Assembly (NCBI GenBank): GCA_037074765.1
Contig: JBAMDO010000139.1
Span: 1-64,000, forward strand
Direction of reading: 5' to 3'
Length of the DNA stretch: 64,000 nt
DNA from: Mansonella perstans
Lineage: Eukaryota > Nematoda > Chromadorea > Rhabditida > Onchocercidae
This document shows positions 22,868 to 35,900 of this stretch, one piece after another. Every line of letters starts with the position of its first letter. Position 1 is the first letter of the stretch. Below the pieces are notes generated by a model. The model saw only the letters and a list, made by a program, of their open reading frames with translations, was not told where the DNA came from and did no database searches. The position numbers were made by a program, and so were the translations under genes.

Positions 22868-25567
22868 ATGGATTCAGAGCAAAATCATACGATTGCTGTC
22901 GGAGAGACAGATTGGTATCAGTTTAGTGGTGCAGCTATGATATTTATTATTATTTTATTCCTAGCAACGTTTTTTCCACAATTGAAAACATTAAGAATAA
23001 ATGATTATCCATGGACATATGATAATGATCTTTTCGGAGGTAATTTTATTGTCCACATAAATTTTGCATCAAAACTCAGCAACCGTTGAAAAATGCTTCG
23101 TCTCTTTTTTTCATAACATGGCTTTTATCACTGAAAAGAATTCACGAAATTTTAAAGTAGAATTCTGAATTTTTTTGTAGGACCTGACTTCTGGGGTTTA
23201 CTGAGCAAAAAGTGGATGATTTGCGCAAAAGGAAAGATGCAATCACCAATAAACATCAAGCCTGCATCGATCTTATTCGATCCCAGACTAAGTGACATTA
23301 AAATAGATCAAGTTTCAGTAAGTTTGTTCTGTTTAATATCGAAATATGCACATATTTTTGTGAAAGGATTGGACTGATTCACAAATTTAAAGGGACTTTC
23401 CCTAGCATTAATTTTTAATTTTCTTTTCTTTACACTTCCATCATTACAACAGGTTCTAAAAAATAGATTAAACTGGACCAAACATGAACATTTGGTTTGA
23501 ATCAAAATTTAAATGTGATAAAATTTGAATGAAAAACGAAAATGGACATTTTCAATCCTTTCAGCTCACTCATTGGTTACATATCGAAAAAAATATTTTT
23601 TGGCGGAAGCTTTTGAGTTTGACTTAAAATAGGTGGAAGAATTTGATGACGCGATAATCAAACTATCTGATTTTGAAATAAATTTTAGGATAATAGGAAG
23701 TAGAATTTGGGATTATCAAATGTGTTTACAAAATCCTTCTGCGGTCATAATCTTTCTGGAAGTTTCCAGGCAACAGCTGAAATGATGAATACAGGCCAAA
23801 TGCCAAGACTGCGAATAATTTACGACGCTCATTCTTTTGCGGTAAACATTACCGGTGGACCGCTGCGCCCCTATAAATATCGTTTACAAAGGGTGGATTT
23901 TCATTATTCAAATGATGATTTGGCAGGTTCGGAACATGCTATCAATTCGAAAAGCTTCCCTATGGAGGTCTTTTTTACTTCTATTTCAAATTATAAGTTT
24001 TCATGTTAAAAATCCTGACCATATATTGCAAATTACAATCATTTTGCAAAAAAGCAACAATCGACTCAAATTGATATGTTCTCTTTGAAGAGGTCAGTTG
24101 AGCTGCTTAAGTTGAGATATTTTATAGTGGAAAAGCGATGAATGGGTAGGACTAGACCAATGCACATATATTGTTGTAATCAAAGCAGTACAAATTCCTT
24201 CTGCTTTCAGATTCAACTGATAACATACAATATTGATTTGTACAGTAATTTTACGACAGCTCTAACGTTGCCGCGTGGGATCGCCGCTGTTTCGATTATC
24301 GTTTTGGTAACGCTTGAATTTTTGATGCAATTCTCTTATGATAATTGCAATTCTTTTTGTCGAAGTAGTTTTTTGTGAAACTTTTAATAATGGTTTAATT
24401 GAAATTTCAGTGAATGTTTGAGTTGGTAGAGAGTAATGGGTTATTTTAAACTAATTCTCTTAGAAAAGAAAAACAATTAATCAAACAAAATATTTAGATT
24501 AATTCTATTCATTGTTTTTAATGACAAAAGAAAGTTGCAGATTGGTGAACATACCAATGAAGAGCTTTTGAAGATCACCGAATCTATTGGAAAAGTGCCT
24601 TTCAGAAGTAATGATTAGATTTCTTCTATTAAGTGACCTTATTTTGAACCTTATCATTTGCTGAATTTGGAATTTTATTAACTGATAATAATGTATAAAA
24701 GAAATTTCAGAGAGACGAATTGCAATGCATGAATTGGAAGTATGGAAATTATTTCCAGCTTTAATAGATTATGTAACATATGAAGGATCGATGACTTCAC
24801 CAGGATGTTATGAAACAGTTACTTGGATTATACTTAATCATCCAATTCATATTTCTAAAGCAAATGTAAATCTTTTCATGGAAATGAACTGAAAAATCAT
24901 ACGACAAATGTTTCAAAATTTGGCAGAATTTATGTTCATTCCCACAATCTCACTTCCATAACTTGACAAATGAAACAAGCCATAGTTGAACAAAGAGTGA
25001 AAGTAGCTCAATTAAGCGATGTTTATGCTCAAATAATTTCGTTTAATTAGAAAACTAAGCTGAAATCTATGTCCTGTTTTCTTCCATCGCCAATAACATA
25101 ATTTATTATCAAATTTCAAAATTCCTTTTAATAAATTTACAAAGCAGTAATCACTGCACGTTGCAGTTAAACAAATGGAGAAAACTACAGCGAACTACTG
25201 CCGAAACAAAAGAGCCCCAATATGTGGCTCCTAATTTCAGGCCATTACAACATTCTTACGGGCGATTAATTCGAACTAATATTATCAGTAAAGTAAGTTA
25301 TAAATGTCATTACTTAATTTTTTATGATCCTTTTCATTTTGATCAAAGAAAAACTTTATTATTTTTCATTGTGCGAGCTGAACGATACACATATTTATCA
25401 ATAACATTGAATTTGGTTTTGAAGATTTTCTTTAAATTTTCTTAATTTAAAAAAATTAGACTGTTCATCGATATACGCATGAAGTTACTACGAAAAATAT
25501 TATGTTAATTCTTTACGTCATACTTCGATTAATTATATATTTTGATCTTCAGCCCAAGCTATGTTAA
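22868..25567 (+). CDS. Carbonic-anhydrase-related protein (CA10/CA11-like), catalytically inactive, membrane-anchored
   Basis: Eight exons in phase: 22868-23039, 23181-23317, 23770-23967, 24211-24306, 24541-24607, 24711-24865, 25167-25292, 25460-25567 (1,059 nt, 352 aa). Residues 20-37 (FSGAAMIFIIILFLATFF) form an N-terminal signal anchor. The alpha-CA fold follows, with DFWGLL, KMQSPINI, GSEH (156-159), YEGSMTSPGCYETVTW and a C-terminal VAPNFRPLQ. Of the three zinc histidines (CA II numbering 94, 96, 119) only one remains: the motif RVDFHYS gives Asp146 at 94 and His148 at 96, and EIQLITYN gives Gln171 at 119. This pattern is known for CARP X/XI, which act as secreted or surface neuronal proteins rather than enzymes. 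C. elegans cah-1 and cah-2 are the likely counterparts; I cannot choose between them. An in-frame stop precedes the Met. The C terminus has a second hydrophobic run (MLILYVILRLIIYF). Confidence 0.88.
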
Positions 25568-26558
25568 TCCAGCAAAATTTTTTCAGCACGTCAACTGAGT
25601 GATTGTGTGACATTTATTCCAATATTGAAGTGACCTTTGCTCTTGCTAAAAACTTTCACATCATTGAAAGTGTATACAATTAACTGTTCATTCATTTACT
25701 TAAACTCAAATCTTGACTCCGTAATACTTCAATGTTCTATAAATTATATGATTACCCAAATTCACACCTAAATTATGTCACTCTTTTAGAATGTCAGTAT
25801 GGAATGTAAGCGTTACAATATGGTTTCACGGTATCGCTCAAATTTGGAACGAACTTAAAATTTTTGGAAAATACCTCAGTGAATCATAACCGATTTAGAA
25901 CGCTGGCAACTTATTTGTATGCTTTAATATTATGTAATGAAGTTATGTAAAATATTGATTGGCTTATTAGTAATTATATGACATTCACACGGTGACTTAG
26001 AAATGAAATTTTAGTCAAACGAGTCGAATTTCAGTCGAAGTTTTAGAAAAATAAACTTTCGCTATGCCTTGAAGTAAAAATTTTTAATGAACGATAAATA
26101 AAGTGTAAATTAGCATTAATAAAACAAATCAGCACAATTAATTTATTTAGAAACAATTGCCGTAATAGTTGAAATCGAGGATAGTCATGGTTCAGTACTA
26201 AATATCCTTAAAAAGTCATTGCTAACACTGTTTGCTTTTGGGACTGTCATTTTTGGTGACAAATTGAAGACCATTGTAACTTTAGAGATCCATATTTGAA
26301 TCTTGTTGCTACATTCGGTAATCACTGTTTTGCACCAGTCTAGAGTTCATCACTTTCCATAGACAAATGTCTCGATAGGCCTGTCTGAGCAGTTTACTTG
26401 CATTCTTTCCCTCTTTTAGAAGCCACTGTCATAAAATGATAGCGTTTGAGTATGTAAGTTCTTGCTTAACTGCTCAATTGTAGTAGTCCGATTGTAGAAA
26501 CTTCTTCCGATCTTTGAAAAAAAATTCTCTAAAAATTAAGGCGCAACAGTAAGCAATA
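25568..26558. other. Convergent intergenic region (3' UTRs)
   Basis: This 1-kb gap separates the 3' ends of the carbonic-anhydrase-related gene (+) and the PIM kinase (-). An AATAAA near 26096-26101 on the plus strand could serve the former. On the minus strand at about 26525-26545 there is a splice-acceptor-like TTTTTAG followed by a short frame that could be an alternative last exon of the kinase. I see no further gene. Confidence 0.5.
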
Positions 26559-29500
26559 TTACAAACTGATATAGACACCATTCTCTTCTAAACAGTAAAA
26601 ATACCTGTCATCCTGCAACGCACTGGCATATGAATCGGAGGAGTTCTGAAGATCGGTGCTGATTATAGTAAATGATTCACAAGCTGAGAAAAATGGAGAA
26701 TCACTGTACTCTGATTCTTCCGTTTTGGAACTTGAATGCATCAACAAATTATCAGTTTCATAACAGTCTCGTAAAACGAATAGATCTGTTTGTGTATTTA
26801 TCAAAACGTTATCATAACTGCAATGGATTTTGTATTAATTACTTTGAAAACTCGAAAAGTATGTTGGATGTAAAAAATAGGAAGCGTAAAACTCAATCCT
26901 TATCAAATCAGTAATATAATAATAATTTTAACGTAGACAATCTCAATAAATGCACTACCGCACACTTCTCTTCATATGTTAAACTAATACATATTTGGCA
27001 ACATGAAATTTTGCAAAGTATTTGTGAATACCTTGAATGGGGGCGATGTTTTTTCAATGATTCAGAATCGGAAGTGCTGTTAGCATATGATGACAGTGAT
27101 CTGGAAAAGAACATGAAATATATGAAAATATTCTTTGTGGAGTAGCAACAACTGCAGAAATCATTAGCATATAGAATAAGTTTGAAAGTCTATAATTCAA
27201 AAGTGATTGAAAAATAATGGTTGTAAAAATGAAGTTAAACATTACATGACGTGAAAATTATCGTCAACCGAAATGTCGCTACTTGTGGAAAGGTTGTTTC
27301 CTGTACTGAACTCAATAGCCTCAGCATTGTTGTCGTTAATGAAGCTCTCTTTGCCAATTTTTTGAATTTTACTCTTTTTAAGCTTGTTTAAACCTTCTGC
27401 TTCTTTCCTTTTTTGAAAATGCTGTTGAAGTACGATCTTAAGTGGTTCCGGATGCACAACAATAGGGTGATTCAACCACTGATGCTTGTAAATTTCCAAC
27501 AAATCCGGTCGTCGGGATGGTGTGACTGCAAGACATTGGCGCAATAAATTTTCACAGTCTGAAATCACATCTTAATTAACAATGACTGATGAAAAAAATT
27601 GATAAAAGAGAAAAATTTTGGCGAAAAAACAAAAGAGCTGACTTTAAACCTGCAAAAGAAATTCGGCGAATTAACTTTTGTACGAATTAAAGCAAAAGCG
27701 TTTCATGTAAACTGAACCAACCTTTTGAAATATGTTTTGGAATGGGAAATCTGCCTAAGCAAATTTGTATTTCATTCTGAAAAGGCAAGCATCCAGAAAC
27801 CATAACGTATAGTACTATACCTAGTGACCATACCGTTGCTTGTAATGGCTCATACACTAAGTGTTTGAACCATTCTGGTGGACAGTACGAGCGGGTACCT
27901 GAAGTTCAAAAACAATTCCAATTTCTAAATATCTAGCTGCAGTTCATGTTGTGAGGTGATTGCTATAAATAGATATTATCATAATTAAACTCTTTAATAT
28001 GCCTGAAAAACTAGGACATGGAAGTTTAACAAGCTCAGAATATTAATTCGATGAAAAGATGTCACATTTTCGATTAGCATTTGTATTAATCATTCCTTGG
28101 TTATTCTAATTACGTATACAGGTGATGCTTCAAGAGTGCTACTGCATTTGAAGATAAATTATATGGGATACTGTATGGTTGAAGAAATGATGAGATCATG
28201 CTCAGCAGGTAATTTTAGGTCACTTTTTCGGACTTAAGCTGTTGCAATCTTTAGATCTCTACAAACCATAACAAACCTTGAAATTCTTTGGTGCATGCCT
28301 CAGAAATGAGGGCTGCAGCACCGAAATCCACCAGGGTAGCTTCTCCCGTATGCATATCGATGATTATATTCTCGTCCTGCAAAAATAATATCCATTTTTC
28401 ATTAGCCACTGATCCAAAAAAAGGCAATTAATTATTAGTAATTAGCTATTCTCAATCGTCAAAAGGAACAATTTAATTTAATTTCACTTCAACTTGGTAA
28501 ATTCAGCGCTCTATGAATCTTACTGAAGATATCAGATTCAGTACATTACATTTTTATGATAACATAATTTGTCCAAAATTTGCTATCTTTTTAAGTTCAG
28601 AAGATTTTTTTCAAAAATATATTGCAAACAGCATGAATGATAGATATTGATTTAACAATTATTAAATTGATTTTCTTAGAAAAGAACTGAAGTTACGAAC
28701 AAAAATGTACTTTAATATCTCGGTGGAAAATACCATAAGTTCTGTATAACAGACAAGTTGTATTCAATATCTGCAGAAATATCGATCGCGCAATATCTTC
28801 ATTCAAATAACCATAAATTGTAATTAGATCAAACAGATCCATGCATTGTTCCGGTCGCTCCATCACTATCAGAAATCCTTTTGAACTGCAAGTTTTTTTC
28901 ACTTGCTTAAGCAAAAAATTCGGTGTTGTATGAATTATTGCGCGGAAAGTAATGCAAAGAAAGAATTTACTGTCATTTAAACTAAATTGAGCTAAGCTTC
29001 ACAATTTAAAATTTCTTATAATTAGGTCTTGGTGATAAAAGATACGTTGTTCTCAAAAGATAGCAAGACAAATACAGTAATAATTTGCTAGAGATAAAAA
29101 GGAGATTTGGAAAAACTTTTGAAATGGTTAAGCTTGGAAAAAACATGTTTGAAAGACAATGCTTTCTAAAAATCCAAGTTTTTGCCAAAAGCTTTTGGAA
29201 TTATTTTGAAATTTAAAGTATTTCTAAAAACACATAAAAACGCCGCACTTGGCAAACCAGTCAATTAATTGAACGACGCCTGGTACACTGCGACATATGT
29301 CCAGCAAGCAAATTTCTGTTGGAATAAACTGCTTACATTTCTGCAAAATTCAGAATCAAATATCATTATGTCAAATAAATATTTTTAAATAAAATAATTG
29401 CAATAATTAAAAGCAATGCAGGATTTAAGAAGAAATATACATTGCAACAGTGGATGTCACCTTGTTAATTTTCACTAGACCATTAGTTCTTAAATTTTGA

Positions 29501-29969
29501 ACTTGAAATTTGGAACTGATCGCAGTCCATTCTCTGACTCGTTTATGCTCAATGAATTTAACAGCAACTGGAGCACCATCTTCATTACGTTTGGCTTTGT
29601 AAACAATCCCGAAACCACCTCGACCAAACTCTCCCAGCACTGTGTACTTCTTCCGGAATTGCTTTGTTCCGTGTGCTGCAAGGAATAAGTCTTATTTTTT
29701 CTTTTTTTAAAATATTTATATGACCCCTGGTAAGTTCTTTGCATTTCTGAATGAAAAGTTGTCTTCTGGCTTGAATTATTTCTGCACTTAATCGCAATGG
29801 TAAGTTTAGTTCCAGCCACCAGTATTGAAGAATAAAAAATTAATCAACTCATTTCAACAAATGAAAAAACTGAAAGTTGAAATTTTGATGGAATCGTACC
29901 TTTATCGTTTAAAAAATTGATATTGTAGCATATACAGTAAGTAAGATCTTGTAATCTGCCACACAGCAT
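26559..29969 (-). CDS. PIM-family serine/threonine protein kinase with Ser-rich C-terminal tail
   Basis: Ten minus-strand exons join in phase: 29900-29969, 29725-29781, 29461-29675, 29249-29340, 28711-28885, 28277-28376, 27722-27898, 27246-27558, 27032-27100, 26559-26817 (1,527 nt, 508 aa). Kinase landmarks: glycine loop GEFGRGGFGIV (57-67), Lys82, alpha-C Glu123, hinge VMERPEQCMDLFD with the proline typical of PIM kinases, HRDIKDEN (199-206), DFG (220-222), CPPEW (242-246), and VWSLG in place of the usual DVWSLG, again a PIM trait. The domain ends with CENLLRQCLAVTPSRRP. PIM kinases are constitutively active and basophilic. C. elegans prk-1 and prk-2 are the likely relatives. The last about 180 residues are a Lys-rich then Ser/Asp-rich tail not found in vertebrate PIMs. 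Met at 29969 lies one base after a TTTCAG acceptor. Exon 9 could instead start at a further upstream acceptor in the same frame. Confidence 0.9.
27242..27247 (-). other. Stop codon overlapping a splice donor at the end of kinase exon 8
   Basis: The minus-strand bases read GTC ATG TAA. If the intron starting GTAATG is removed, the reading frame continues into exon 9 (27032-27100) and exon 10. If it is retained, translation ends after Met at TAA, giving a protein about 108 residues shorter. Both readings are open in the sequence; RNA data are needed to know the balance. Confidence 0.6.
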
Positions 29970-29980
29970 GCTGAAATAAT
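29967..29980 (-). promoter_or_regulatory. 3' splice acceptor immediately before PIM kinase start codon
   Basis: On the minus strand ATTATTTCAG ends at 29971 and the ATG begins at 29969, leaving a single C between them. This is the arrangement expected for SL trans-splicing in nematodes, although a 5' UTR intron is possible. Confidence 0.45.
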
Positions 29981-32900
29981 AAAAAGTATACACTGTAAAC
30001 TGACAAAATGATAAGGCATGTGAAAATCTGATGAAAGGTGTATATATTTTTCTATCTTTTTCGGAAACAGTTAAAAAATGTGTGATACAATTTATTAAGA
30101 AATACATTTGTTATTGGGATAAGAGAAAATTTGAAAATGAAGAGAAGCGTTGCAGATAAAACTAGTTGAAATTTGCATAACGTTAAATTGAAAGTTTTAA
30201 ATGACGTAATTCCAAGAAAATGTTTGTACTGGAATCTGAAGGTTTCAATTTATGAAATTTTAGTGGCTAATGAAGATTTCTGATTTAAATTTTTCCTGAA
30301 TGAATCATAGAAGGGATAGGTATGTGGTTGTTTCACCTGGTAACTCGAATTCTTAACTTCGCGATTTGCAAACAGTGTCATTTAATTGTGCTGAAACAAT
30401 CCTATTTAAAAATTTTAAATAACAAAACTGTTTGGCTTTTCAACATGATTTATGCAAATCTAAAACGAACGAATTTTGATTTAAAAAAAGTGATAGATCC
30501 TTTTTCCTCGAGAAAAATTGAAATTTTGCCAAACACATGGCACGCCTTAACCAGTAAGCCATTTGTGTTATAATAGGGATTAAAGATGAGGAACTTAGTA
30601 CTGATGAATAGTGTAAACTATCTTGTTATTCTCAGAGAATCGGGATTTAATCTACTATGAATTTAATCTATTATGAAGTTTTATGTAATTTGTATATAAT
30701 TTATATAATTTGTTTTACATAATTTATCAATAATCATGAAATTTTATATAATTGCGAAATAAATTTTAGCAGTATTTTTTTTTTTTTTGTGAAAACGGAA
30801 ATGGAAAATTACTTATAGATCTCTTTGATCTTTATCGAAAAATTTTAATCAACCACTGAAGTCCAATATTGAATTTAGTCCCTTAAGTAATGCCAAGCTG
30901 AAATTGGTTCTCACAATGCATCAACAGCTGTCACTACATATCATTGTAAATAAGACATTAACGGAAACAACAGCCGCGTTAGCACCTCTAATTTAATTTC
31001 CAATGTGAGATAAAAATAATATCCAGATAATTTTAAAAAAAAAAAAAAAAAATTCATGTTGCAACACTATGGCAAGGTTATAATTGATCACAAAAAGGTC
31101 ATACTTTGTTCAATGAATATTTGCTAACATCCAAGAATACAAGAAAAGTTTGATTTATGTATCTTTTATAGCTGGTCCAATGAAATTTTTGTTTGAATTA
31201 AAACTGTAAAAATTAGTTTTTAAAGTAAAAAACATCGTGTAATGAAAAAATTGTGGGCGTCGAATTTGGTCAATAAAATTACATTTTGTCATTTTTACAT
31301 ATCGCTCGCATCTACCCATATGTTGGAATTTCGAGCCCATTACTGTAATGCTTGTAGGATTGAATGATGTTGCCAAGGGTAAATTCTAGCTGTGAAGTTG
31401 AGATTTTTTGCTCAGCTCGAACATTTGCCAAATTGAAAGAATTTAAAATTTTTTCCTTTGTTGTTTTGTTCTGTCTTATACACTCCAAGTTTACAAATAA
31501 ATGCTGAAAATAACCAGAAAGTTTGATAAAGTTCATTGAGTCAGAGTAATACATCATTCTGAGGCAAATGTTTCACATTTATGATAGCATTGTAAAGTTA
31601 TATAGACTCCGATAGAAATCTATTAGCTATTGATGTACTAAATTCAATTGGTCTGAGTACTATTCATTGAAAGTTTTTTTTTTTACTTAAGCTAAATTTA
31701 CTTCATTTAGCAAAAAAAATTATACATAAAAATAATGACAAAAAAGGAAAAAACTAATAATGTAAATATTGAGGAATCAGCGTATATAATGGGTAGGAAA
31801 AAAAATTTCAAATCATATAGCAAGAGTTAGTTTTGTTAGCCTCGCCTATTTCAGTATCATCTTTGCAGACTCAATCCTCTAGCTGCAATCAATCTACAGG
31901 CGAAAATAGAATTAAAATTCTATAACTATGATGCTATTTTCTAGATGAATATTCATTCGTACAATTGTATCAAAGTATATAAGGCTTGTCCAAAAGTTTA
32001 TTGGGTTTAAAAAGTAAACAAAAAATCATTGATCAATTGTGGCATTAGAAAGAGTTATTTTAACGGAAAAAAGAATGAGACACAGCATAAGGAACAGTTC
32101 ACACTATTGTTTATAAGCACTTCAATCTTGGCATCTTTTCTCGACAAACAGCTGTTACGTATGTAAAGCATTCCTTTTCATCACACTGCATACTTAACTT
32201 CTGTTCTATCCCACAAATGGACAAGTAAGTCGAAATAGAAGGACGAGCGAATAAAATAAACTAAGTCAATCGAGAATGGGTATATTAAAAGATGAAATTA
32301 ATTTCTTAGCGATGTTAGTTACAAATTCCATGATCGACTTCTGTGAAAGATGGATTTTCTAAGAAAAATGCGGTTTTTTTGCAGGATAGATTTCATGACT
32401 TGCATAACATCCAAATCTCGACTTAAATTCATCCAGTTTTTACTCTTCTTATGGTTGTATAAAAAATTCGTAATAAATAAAGAAGAAATATGGAAGAAAA
32501 AAGAAGAACTGATTAAATGTAAACCATTTCATTCAATTTCTTCATTATCTAAAAAGGACAAGAAATCAGCATAACCGTAGACTAATACAAAGAAAGTATA
32601 TAGGCGAGGAGACCTAATAAGAATACCAAATGTGCAACTTGCCGGCAAAATAAACAAAGTCAAGCAGCAAAATTTGCACAAGAAACCGGACAGACTGTAA
32701 ATTTTATGTTGTTTAAACACAGATATTTATCATTGCAAGCATATTTATAATGATTTCACTGATTATTTTTTATTAAATATTGTGGAAAGTGTGCAACTTC
32801 TGATCCTATGATGCTTTGCAACTTCTGATCCTATGATGCTTGTGGTAAAATTTAAAAATAAAGTTCGATGCATGTCTTTGTTTTTGGCCAAATTGTATTA

Positions 32901-35900
32901 AATGAAATAACGGTGTAACATTTAAATATAACTTTTTATGAATGGAAATAACTGCCATCAAATAATCTAATGTGAAAAATTCAAATTTAAATTTAAAGCT
33001 TTGATTTTATGTCTTATTGCTTCTTTTTTCCATTCAAGATGTATGAAGAAGATATAGATATCGTATGAATCCTATTATCAACAAGAATTTCATTTCAAAA
33101 TGAAAAGTAACGTAAAATAAATAATACGTTATATTTATTCTTGTCACAATTTTCCTATGAATAAATTTTTAAGGAAAAGACTGAAGTAAATTATTTCTAA
33201 ATGATTACACTAACTAACAGATACTGGATGAAAGCATGTCACACATATTGCGCTAACACATTGATAAATCACTGACTAACGATTATGGCCCAATTGGTCA
33301 TTGTCAACAAATGTTGAAATTAAAAACACATGCACACTAAACACATGAAGCAATGACAGTGATCTTTCAAGAGTTCTAGTTGTTTATAAAAAAAAACTTG
33401 ACTATGTTTATCGACAGAATAAACAAGCAAGAATAAAATAGTTTTTGTAATGAAAGCTTTTCATACATATGATTTGTTTTCTGATCAAAAATGATACTTA
33501 ATTGATAAAAGCACGCTAATTTTACTAATAATAATGTTTTAATAAGAAATTTCATTCATGAATCACACGAAACTATTTGATAGCCTTACCATAAAATGCA
33601 CATATTCCAAACTTATCAGATAATGACGCTTTAGCTGAATAAGAATTTAGTCAATTAACTTTAAATATTATAGACAGGATCACGATTTTCATAGTTTAAA
33701 CAGATAGCAGTCAATTTGAAGTGACAATTTTTTAAAAGTTGTATTTTGCAGTAATTAAGATGAGGCCAAATTCAATTTCGAAAATTATGCCAAGAAATTG
33801 CGAATTTCGGATGGAAGAAAAAAAATCGCTTCCGTAGCAGTAGTCACCGTTGCCAACTGTAGCATACAGCTTGCATCTCTGACTGAATCAATAATAACTT
33901 CGGATAAAAGTTAAGAATGATAGGCGTTAAGTTCCATACATCAAAATATTGTGGAAGACTCCTTCAGCATCACCAGTTTTACTTTATTTTGCAGAACTTT
34001 ATAAAATTATAGTTATATGTGTGGTGCGTCTGTGTCTATCAATGTCTGCTTCTGTGTTTATGCTTGTATGTAAACAAAATAACAAGATTTGTTATCACGA
34101 AAAAACGAGATGTGAAAGAAACTTGGAAGCACTTCGAGATAAGTATATGATTTTCTGACTCAATAATTTACTGATTTTATGAGTCTAAACATATGGTATT
34201 CATTCATTTTTAATTTTAATTTTTTTGGCCTAAAATTTTGGGAAATACAATACTAATTAATTTATCAATCAGTTTGTCATGTCTTCATGCCAGGAAAATT
34301 TGTTTGTCTCGAATTTTGTGAAATTATCTTACTTAATTTGTAAAATATTTTTTTTGGATTCGATGACATCGCCAGGAGCCCACATGGCTACTTCAACTAA
34401 TTGTCTTTTCTCTTTTCTGATGGCCATTTAACTATTGATTATAGTCATGCTTCTCATTTTTGTACTCGTAAATTAATAGCATTAAGAACATAAACTTTCT
34501 TTATAATTCTTTTAAAAAAGTTTGAATTACAACTATTTGCAGTGAAAAAATGGAAAGAAGAATCCAGAGATTTGATAAAGAAGATTTTCATTATTTGATG
34601 CAATGTGGATGTTGAGTTAAGGATGTTGCTTAAATACGAATTATACAAAGAATAGAAGCTTGCAAAGAAATGACAATTACTTTCAACCGATTTCTTTTCC
34701 AGAAATACTAATCATTGATTTGATTTGAGATAATAATGAATGTAATCAGTGTATCAATTGAGGTATAATCATTTCATGAAATAAAAACTGTAAAGTAGGA
34801 AAAGAACAAAAAGATGAAATTGAATGAATGGATTAATCATTCAAGGAACTATTCTCGAATTTGTGATAAACTTATCATCTTCTGTTCCCACTTAACATCC
34901 ACAATATGATCACGTTATTCAAATGAATTTTCCTGCTCATATTATTTCCAGTATAAATTTTGTTGTGAATGTGATGTGTACGCAAATCATTCATTATTTG
35001 TCTATCATCTTTTCCTCAAATTTCATATCAATTCGAGCAGTGGTTTTTTAATTAGATGAAATTATACAAGATTTCATTCATCGTTATTTCAATATCGAGT
35101 TGATGATCGACTTTATATGGAGAAATAAGTAAAGTAGCAAAATGTGTAATGTTGTTTAATTATATTCCTGAAAAAGACCCAGGGAAATAGGAGACAGAGA
35201 ATAAGGGAGCAAAATATTTTTAGAAATTTATCTGTCGTTGTATTACTTTTTAAATGATTTCCGATTTTGATCTATCCTGTTTTAAAACTTTTATTCTTCT
35301 GGCTTAATTGTCCATTTGTTACTTAATGTCATATTTTATTTAATCCTACAAATTGACGACATTCTGTCAGGAAAAAGTTGAATATGAAAAGAAAAAAACT
35401 TGTCTTATCAGTAGTTTTGTTTCTTTATACTTCAACTCATCTTTCGGCAATTCCGAATTAATTCATTTGGACATATTTGCATAAGTTAAACCAACTTTTA
35501 GGAAATATTCTTTACATTTCCAATTTGCTATTTGCTTTTTTTTGAAAATCAAATGAAATTTTTTTTTCGTTTTTATCTTTATATTTTTATGTGAAGAATT
35601 AAAAGGAAGGAAAGAAGTATCAAATAGGCACTTACGCAAATTTGTATGATTTTGTGTAGATGAAAGTGAAATAAATGAGGAGAAAAAAGTCGAGATTGTT
35701 AGTATTGTCGTGGAAACCAAAGATTTTATAAAATTTAGCAACAAAAAAAGAATGTGTAATAAAAATGTACGAATAGCAGCAGTTGGAAAATACGAACAGC
35801 AGCAGTTAGAAAACATCTTTGTATTTTTATGCTTTAACTTTCAATGCAATAAAGTGGTGTTCAAAAGATGACATTACTCGAATCCTGTCCATCCGATGCA

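Noticed and set aside
31155..31557. Overlapping minus-strand frames of about 75-80 codons
   Set aside because: They have no recognisable motif, no splice partner and overlap in different frames; probably chance in AT-rich DNA.
31977..32020. Mariner-like end (CTTGTCCAAAAGTTTATTGG)
   Set aside because: I found no matching inverted copy and no transposase fragment in the window, so a transposon cannot be claimed.
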